Translations under genes and position numbers: made by a program
Origin: Puniceicoccaceae bacterium
Lineage (GTDB): Bacteria; Verrucomicrobiota; Verrucomicrobiia; Opitutales; Coraliomargaritaceae
DNA length: 45,911 nucleotides
NCBI GenBank assembly: GCA_018402305.1
Contig: JAGYJE010000018.1
Location: 1-45,911, forward strand
Reading direction: 5' to 3'
Notes under the pieces: model-generated
Databases searched by the model: none
The model's input: the letters and a program-made list of their open reading frames with translations, nothing else
What the model was told of the DNA's origin: nothing
Shown: positions 42,390 to 45,911 of the stretch, piece by piece
Position numbering within the stretch: the first letter of the stretch is position 1
Layout of the letters: the number at the start of each line of letters is the position of its first letter

Positions 42390-42443
42390 TGAAATTCGGC
42401 CGGAGTCCGTTGCGAATGCTAAAATGTGGGTGTCCATTTCATT
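42390..42443. repeat. 54-bp dispersed repeat, copy B
   Basis: Second copy of the element at 41646-41699, located 57 bp upstream of the ribE start on its non-coding side. Eight mismatches over 54 bases. Confidence 0.85.
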
Positions 42444-42490
42444 ACCGAATCGGGCAAGTTACTTTTCTTCCATTAGCTCCATTTTTGTTC

Positions 42491-42594
42491 ACAACCGCTT
42501 CGCTAGAGAGCCCTGCGGGCGAGGATGGGGAGGGTGTATTTTTTGTTTCTTTCCTCCCAAAACTCCCCACCTCTAGCGACGTAGGAGCGGTTGT
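42491..42594. repeat. 104-nt imperfect inverted repeat (MITE- or REP-like)
   Basis: Complementary blocks in order: ACAACCGCT/AGCGGTTGT (42491-42499, 42586-42594), GCTAGAG/CTCTAGC (42502-42508, 42571-42577) and GGGGAG/CTCCCC (42527-42532, 42563-42568), with a T-rich tip. It lies in a 448-bp gene-free stretch (42334-42781). Confidence 0.8.
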
Positions 42595-42721
42595 AAAAAT
42601 TCATTTTCTTTCCCATATCGTAGATGTGAGGCGAACTCTGCGGTTTTCGGGCCATGCTCGGGTTTAAAAAAATTTTCGACCGCCTTCGGCGGAAAGAGTG
42701 CGGGGACCTCACGGCCCCCGC

Positions 42722-42757
42722 AGAAAAGAAAAAAGGGAAGCGGCGCTAACGCGCCGC
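42722..42757 (-). terminator. Rho-independent terminator of the SUMF1/PEP-CTERM pseudogene
   Basis: On the minus strand GCGGCGC-GTTA-GCGCCGC is followed by TTCCCTTTTTTCTTTTC, 25 bp after the gene's stop. A second, weaker hairpin CCGCC-GAA-GGCGG with a downstream T-run lies at 42665-42692. Confidence 0.7.
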
Positions 42758-42781
42758 GATAAAGGGTAAAAGGGCCAAAGG

Positions 42782-43756
42782 CTAAAGGATGCCGCGCCCT
42801 TTTCGCCTCGTCAGTGCCAGCGAGAGTCCAAGGCAACCTAAGATCGCAGCGTAAGCGGACGGTTCAGGAATGGGCGCGAGGCTGGAGACGCGGAATCCGA
42901 AGCTGATGAGCTCGAGGGTCGGATTGAGTTGTTGCGGGCCGAGGACTGCAGGAGGAAGTCGAAGTCGTTGAACGAGCCGCCCCGCAGCCCGCGGAGACTG
43001 GTGCTCACAATAGCATCATTCCACTCCCACACGTTACCGCCCTGATCAGAAGGTGCCGTAGTGGCTGTCGGACCCCGTGTAGGCACCCACGTCGGTCACA
43101 GTGCCGGGGCCACCGGAAAAATTCGCGCTGTTGGCGCCGCCAGGAGGGTTTTCTGCCGTCGGTGCCGTGTCACTTGCGTCGGATTACAGCGTATAACCAC
43201 CGTTTCCGTCGTAATACGCTGCCTTATACCACTCGTTCTCGCTGGCGACGGCGACACCGCCGTTGTTCCAGGCCGTCGCGTTGCGGGTGATCGTGTTGTT
43301 CGAGATGCCGGTTGCATCCAGCACGTATACGCCTGTCTCGGTACTACCGCTTCCTTGACCATTCGTCAGCCAATTACTAAAACGCGCCGCGTCCCAGAAG
43401 CTCACGAAGTTCACTGGCTTGTTGCCAAAGCCGCTCTTCACGTTGTAGCTAAAGCTGCCGTCGCTGCCCGACTGGTTGATACCGCCATGGGTATTGGAGC
43501 CCATGTTTGAGTTGTAGAGGGAGTGCGTGTCGGTCGCCGCCACTGCGTTCAGGAAGGCCGTGTATTGGCTGTTCGTCACCTCGTGGGTGCCGATGTGGTA
43601 GTCGTAGGAGACGCCGCCGTAGAGAGTCCCGGTCGACGCGTCGTTGGCGTTGCCCGCATTGCCGACGAGGACGGTGTCGATGTTGATGGCGGCCGAAGCC
43701 GTGGAAGCGGCTAGCAGGCCAGCTGTGAGGAGGCTGTGATAGATGGTATTTTTCAT
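42782..43756 (-). pseudogene. SUMF1-domain (formylglycine-generating-enzyme-like) PEP-CTERM protein, frameshifted
   Basis: The frame opens at 43756 with signal peptide MKNTIYHSLLTAGLLAASTASA and a SUMF1-type domain (YDYHIGTHEVTNSQYTAFLNAVA, FGNKPVNFVSFWDAARFSNWL, ASENEWYKAAYYDG). It meets a stop at 43184 in a scrambled YWLYPTQSDT-like segment. The same frame continues with SDTAPTAENPPGGANSANFSGG to a second stop near 43054 (an extra T in TTCTGATCAG). The next frame gives DQGGNVWEWNDAIVSTSLRG and shifts again near 42935, where FGFRVSSLAPIPEPSAYAAI leads into a PEP-CTERM tail ending at 42782. At least three lesions imply a dead gene or several sequencing errors. Lacking the true FGE active-site cysteines in view, it is unlikely to be the sulfatase-activating enzyme. 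Confidence 0.85.
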
Positions 43757-43864
43757 GGTTTCTGAATACGCTTGTCTATTTTAAGCTGATTAAAGGTGGA
43801 TGCTAAGTTTCGATTGTTTGCCGTAGCCTAGACACATAGAATACCAAATCCGCCCGCGTCTGTC

Positions 43865-43884
43865 TATAGTCCGAAAGGACTATA
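43865..43884. promoter_or_regulatory. Perfect hairpin TATAGTCC-GAAA-GGACTATA upstream of the pseudogene
   Basis: An 8-bp perfect inverted repeat with a GAAA loop (plus strand) lies 109 bp upstream of the pseudogene start. It could be an operator or an RNA hairpin; followed by GGGCCCTTTTTTT on the plus strand, it could also stop plus-strand transcription. The stretch 43757-44038 otherwise holds only the boundary hairpin at 43984. Confidence 0.5.
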
Positions 43885-43983
43885 TTGGGCCCTTTTTTTG
43901 ATTTTTTTGCCAAAAAAAGCGCGTATTCACGGTTGAAATGGTGAAGGGGCACTCATTTCGAGAGCCCGTGGGCCATTCGGTGA

Positions 43984-44026
43984 GGTGTATCACGTAGTGA
44001 GCGCAGCGAACGGAGTTGATACCACC
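43984..44026. repeat. Cassette-boundary stem-loop, copy 5
   Basis: Arms GGTGTATCA (43984-43992) and TGATACCACC (44017-44026) pair as 6 bp, an unpaired C, then 3 bp. The loop CGTAGTGAGCGCAGCGAACGGAGT is a shorter version of the loop at 34706-34735. It closes the dinJ/yafQ-type cassette on its downstream side. Confidence 0.75.
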
Positions 44027-44038
44027 GTCTTGATGGAG

Positions 44039-44311
44039 CTATTTTTTGAAGAGGTCACTGTGGCTTCCAGAGCGTTCCAAGTAAAGTGAATCAGGGTCAT
44101 TTCTGTAGATCAGAATCCAGTCAGGCTCGATATGGCAGTCCCTGGAACCAGTCCATCTCCCGATCAAAGCATGGTCGCGATGCTTTTCCTCAAGTGGTTC
44201 GTCTCTGGCAAGTGTCCTAATGACGCATCCCAGCTTTTCGAGATCCTTCCCTCTTTTCTTCAGGCGTTTGATATCCTTCTTAAACTGGCTGGTTTGGATG
44301 AGCGGCTTCAT
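44039..44311 (-). CDS. YafQ/RelE-type mRNA interferase toxin
   Basis: A 90-residue toxin: MKPLIQTSQFKKDIKRLKKRGKDLEKL, then DHALIGRWTGSRDCHIEPDWILIYRNDPDSLYLERSGSHSDLFKK. The DHxLxGxWxGxRDCHIxPDWLLIY and SHSDLF segments are the YafQ signature; the histidines and the terminal F-region are the catalytic part of this ribosome-dependent endoribonuclease family. Its ATG follows the antitoxin stop directly (TAA-ATG). Confidence 0.93.
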   Translation of the reverse strand: MKPLIQTSQFKKDIKRLKKRGKDLEKLGCVIRTLARDEPLEEKHRDHALIGRWTGSRDCHIEPDWILIYRNDPDSLYLERSGSHSDLFKK

Positions 44312-44566
44312 TTACTTCCAGCTGTCAATCAGGGCATCCGCACTTTCGAAACGCTCCAAATTACGACCCGAACGCGAGTCCTCCAAAGCCTGTTCTGTTT
44401 CTTCATTCGGGATTTCCACAGAAAAGGGAAGACCATTTCGCAGAGTGATCTGGGTATAAAACATCCGAATGGCCTCAGTAGGGCTCATACCCAATCGCTG
44501 TAGAATCGTTTCCGCCTTCTCTTTCGTTTCCGGATCGATTCGGCTGTGTATAGCTGCTGTTTTCAT
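44312..44566 (-). CDS. RelB/DinJ-type antitoxin
   Basis: An 84-residue antitoxin, started at the ATG at 44566 (MKTAAIHSRIDPETKEKAETIL). The ribbon-helix-helix pattern IHSRIDPETKEKAETILQRLGMSPTEAIRMFYTQITLRNGLPF is the RelB/DinJ signature, followed by a C-terminal arm that neutralises the toxin. The open frame upstream has no family similarity. It pairs with the YafQ-type toxin immediately downstream. Confidence 0.92.
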   Translation of the reverse strand: MKTAAIHSRIDPETKEKAETILQRLGMSPTEAIRMFYTQITLRNGLPFSVEIPNEETEQALEDSRSGRNLERFESADALIDSWK

Positions 44567-44616
44567 GCGGGTTAATGTGTTGCATATGCCACACAAGTCA
44601 AGCCAACTTCCCTTCT

Positions 44617-44660
44617 CCATCGTCAAGAGTGAGCGCGGCCTTAGCGGTTCGAGGGGTTCT
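44617..44660. repeat. Cassette-boundary element, copy 6 (stem decayed)
   Basis: CCATCGTCAAGAGTG (44617-44631) is identical to the last 15 bases of the window and similar to GCCATCGTAGAG at 34282. The loop-like GCGCGGCCTTAGCGGTT resembles the loop of copy 2. The right arm no longer pairs well, and the element overlaps the end of the next toxin gene by about 20 bases. Confidence 0.5.
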
Positions 44661-45012
44661 CGGATTTTCGGGCGGCGTAACTGGGATTGTCCAGGTCTGA
44701 CTGGTTCGACCTTGCTTCAAGTTCTTCTCTGATCCAAGCGGGACTTCGCCGCATGTCCAATACCGCAGCAACTCGGACAAAATCACCGCAGATGTCATAA
44801 TAGATAGCGAAAGGAAAGCGTTTGGACAATGATCGGTAAAATCCGAATCGCTGGCTGTGAATCCCTGCAAATATCTTTAATGACTCAATGTCCGACAGTA
44901 AGCTATCGATGAAATACAAACCGACCCCATCTTCTTTTTCGTCATAGAACACTTTTCCGGCGTCTAAATCCCGAGATGCCTCTTCGAGTGTGATGACCGT
45001 GCGATCTTGCAT
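44641..45012 (-). CDS. RelE/ParE-superfamily toxin
   Basis: A 123-residue toxin: EASRDLDAGKVFYDEKEDGVGLYFIDSLLSDIESLKIFAGIHSQRFGFYRSLSKRFPFAIYYDICGDFVRVAAVLDMRRSPAWI, a ParE-like pattern (helical hairpin, then the FYRSLSKRFPFAIYY strand pair and the AVLDMRRSP end). The C-terminal 30 residues run into the boundary element and look unlike the family, suggesting that the stop codon was gained when the cassette boundary formed. ATG overlaps the antitoxin stop by one base (TAATG). Confidence 0.83.
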   Translation of the reverse strand: MQDRTVITLEEASRDLDAGKVFYDEKEDGVGLYFIDSLLSDIESLKIFAGIHSQRFGFYRSLSKRFPFAIYYDICGDFVRVAAVLDMRRSPAWIREELEARSNQSDLDNPSYAARKSENPSNR

Positions 45013-45215
45013 TAACGGTAGCGCTGCCGAAGTTCCTCTATCGTCAAATACTTGGCTTCCGGAGAATTCATCCGTTTTCTTCTCTCATCAAGAATATCTT
45101 GGTGCCAAGAAGGAGACTTGGGCGAAGATTCCTCGTGGCAGAGTGAATCCCAGATCTGTTCCATGACTGTAAGTCGTTCTTCAACAGTCATTTTCTTAAT
45201 TTCTGTTATACTCAT
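45012..45215 (-). CDS. Addiction-module antitoxin component
   Basis: A 67-residue antitoxin: MSITEIKKMTVEERLTVMEQIWDSLCHEESSPKSPSWHQDILDERRKRMNSPEAKYLTIEELRQRY. This matches the short addiction-module component family (EIxKLxxxERLxLxExLWDSL, then PxWHxxxLxxR). It pairs with the ParE-type toxin. A GGAG ribosome-binding site precedes the ATG (TGAGGAGCAATG). Confidence 0.9.
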   Translation of the reverse strand: MSITEIKKMTVEERLTVMEQIWDSLCHEESSPKSPSWHQDILDERRKRMNSPEAKYLTIEELRQRYR

Positions 45216-45277
45216 TGCTCCTCAGGATAGAGAATTAGTGTTCTTTGGCAAGTAGCTCTTTTTTGTCAGAACGGTGA

Positions 45278-45327
45278 GCTGTGGCACGGAGTGAGCGAGG
45301 AACGAGCGAACGGCGTTGACCACCAGC
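45278..45327. repeat. Cassette-boundary stem-loop, copy 7
   Basis: Arms GCTGTGGCA (45278-45286) and TGACCACCAGC (45317-45327) pair as GCT/AGC, an unpaired C, GTGG/CCAC, an extra A and CA/TG. The loop (CGGAGTGAGCGAGG..CGAGCGAACGGCGT) is nearly identical to that at 34706. Flanks GGTGAG and GACTGGATGG agree with the family. Confidence 0.72.
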
Positions 45328-45341
45328 GACTGGATGGCAAT

Positions 45342-45611
45342 TTAATCGCCATAGTGCGTCCACATCCGTAAGATCTTAACGACCTTTTCTTCTTCGTAAA
45401 CCTGATAGACCAATCTGTGTTGAATGTTGATTCGCCTGGAATAAGCACCTGATAAATCACCAACCAATGCCTCATATTCCGGAGGCTTTCTGAATGGGTC
45501 TTCCTGCAATAGATCGATCAGTTCAAGTGCTTTCTCTTTTAAATTACTTCGGGAAATTTTCTTGGCATCCTTTTGAGCCTGCTTGGCGTATACGATTCTA
45601 TAGTTCACCAC
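45342..45611 (-). CDS. yoeB: YoeB/Txe-type mRNA interferase toxin
   Basis: An 89-residue toxin: YRIVYAKQAQKDAKKISRSNLKEKALELIDLLQEDPFRKPPEYEALVGDLSGAYSRRINIQHRLVYQVYEEEKVVKILRMWTHYGD. The PPxYExLxGDLxGxYSRRIxxxHRLVYxV and RMWTHY segments are the YoeB/Txe signature, including the terminal His-Tyr pair needed for ribosome-dependent mRNA cleavage. It overlaps yefM by 7 bp. Confidence 0.94.
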   Translation of the reverse strand: MVNYRIVYAKQAQKDAKKISRSNLKEKALELIDLLQEDPFRKPPEYEALVGDLSGAYSRRINIQHRLVYQVYEEEKVVKILRMWTHYGD

Positions 45612-45847
45612 TCGGCCGTCTTGCTGCAGTCCTCAATCTTTTCTTTCATTCCCTTCTTGATCGAATCGACCATGCCGGGAATCATGCTCAAGTGAATCGT
45701 TTCAGAGATAGCCCTCCAGTCATCTTCTGAAACAAGCACGGCATTGCCCCGCTTACCTGTGATCTGAATGGGGATGTGTGAATTGTTCGCTTCGTCGATA
45801 AGGTGGTAGAGCTTGTTCCGAGCGCTGGTTGCACTAATCGTAGTCAT
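45605..45847 (-). CDS. yefM: YefM-type antitoxin (Phd/YefM family)
   Basis: An 80-residue antitoxin: ATSARNKLYHLIDEANNSHIPIQITGKRGNAVLVSEDDWRAISETIHLSMIPG is the Phd/YefM DNA-binding domain, followed by a helical toxin-binding tail. It should repress its own promoter, likely through the inverted repeat just upstream (45855-45876). Confidence 0.94.
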   Translation of the reverse strand: MTTISATSARNKLYHLIDEANNSHIPIQITGKRGNAVLVSEDDWRAISETIHLSMIPGMVDSIKKGMKEKIEDCSKTAEW

Positions 45848-45854
45848 GTCGTAT

Positions 45855-45876
45855 AGCGTGCGGGATTACGCACGCT
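45855..45876. promoter_or_regulatory. Inverted repeat upstream of yefM, probable autoregulatory operator
   Basis: AGCGTGCG (45855-45862) and CGCACGCT (45869-45876) form a perfect 8-bp inverted repeat 7 bp from the yefM start; a TTGACA hexamer on the minus strand (45877-45882) directly adjoins it. Position fits repression by YefM or YefM-YoeB. Confidence 0.55.
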
Positions 45877-45896
45877 TGTCAATTTCTCTTTTTTTG

Positions 45897-45911
45897 CCAT
45901 CGTCAAGAGTG
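45897..45911. repeat. Cassette-boundary element, copy 8, cut by the window edge
   Basis: CCATCGTCAAGAGTG, identical to 44617-44631, begins here and leaves the window, so the cassette array very probably continues to the right. Confidence 0.7.

Noticed and set aside
41746..42400. FMN riboswitch upstream of ribE
   Set aside because: The short upstream region shows no conserved FMN-riboswitch sequence blocks.
43184..43186. Recoding (readthrough or selenocysteine) at the TAA in the SUMF1 gene
   Set aside because: The codon is TAA, not TGA; the surrounding sequence is scrambled; and two further lesions follow downstream.
42782..43756. SUMF1 gene as the formylglycine-generating enzyme for the sulfatase
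   Set aside because: It is broken, carries a PEP-CTERM surface tail and lacks visible FGE active-site cysteines.
32948..45911. Boundary hairpins as canonical integron attC sites
   Set aside because: RYYYAAC and GTTRRRY core boxes are not in the expected places on either strand, and conservation lies in the loop rather than at the stem base. I keep the analogy but not the name.

Overview
The window reads as a piece of chromosome from a marine, polysaccharide-degrading member of the Verrucomicrobiota, most likely near Opitutales/Puniceicoccales. This is inferred from gene content: a secreted sulfatase, an H-X9-DG pseudopilin inside a sugar operon, PEP-CTERM surface proteins, a LacI-type regulator, secreted proteins ending in calcium-binding DxDxDG repeats, and many toxin-antitoxin genes. 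No rRNA, tRNA or CRISPR array was seen.

Layout. 1-12.4 kb is a sulfated-glycan locus. A tight minus-strand operon runs sulfatase -> pseudopilin-like protein -> GH110-type beta-helix enzyme -> GPH sugar symporter, with two ATGA stop/start overlaps; the symporter runs off the left edge. Next come a giant multidomain metzincin protease, a PEP-CTERM autotransporter-like protein and a LacI regulator. A 14-bp near-palindrome, identical at 5661 and 11204, sits upstream of the sulfatase operon and between the PEP-CTERM and lacI genes, which suggests a local LacI regulon. 12.4-18.4 kb holds a cystathionine gamma-synthase-like PLP enzyme, a phosphopantetheinyl transferase, a PPK2 polyphosphate kinase and a large secreted beta-helix protein that shares signature segments with the GH110 enzyme. 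18.8-20.1 kb has rplU-rpmA and a Fur-family regulator. 20.8-26.7 kb has an AttEFGH-type lipocalin/ABC-export operon, a lipoprotein MsrA and a truncated ATPase. 27.3-32.6 kb has a probable zinc TonB-dependent receptor with a His/Asp-rich loop, PriA and a TPR protein. 35.4-42.3 kb has a DEAD-box helicase, exbB-exbD-tonB, a SulP transporter with a tandem universal stress protein, and riboflavin synthase.

Two islands (33.0-34.75 kb and 44.0-45.9 kb, the latter cut by the right edge) consist of small genes all on the minus strand: vapBC, parDE-like, relBE-like, yefM-yoeB and one small membrane protein. Each unit is separated from the next by a short stem-loop of one family. The arms of these hairpins differ in sequence but keep pairing (about 6 bp, an unpaired base, 3 bp), while the loops fall into two conserved classes. 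This looks like a cassette array organised around attC-like hairpins, but canonical integron core sites are absent and no integrase is in view. It is the most promising candidate for an undescribed system here. Nearby, a 23-bp duplication spanning the stop codons of usp and ribE brackets about 355 bp of hairpin-rich DNA, as if a small element had inserted between two convergent genes. Several other small dispersed repeats, a degraded SUMF1/PEP-CTERM gene and a transposase remnant indicate active genome turnover.
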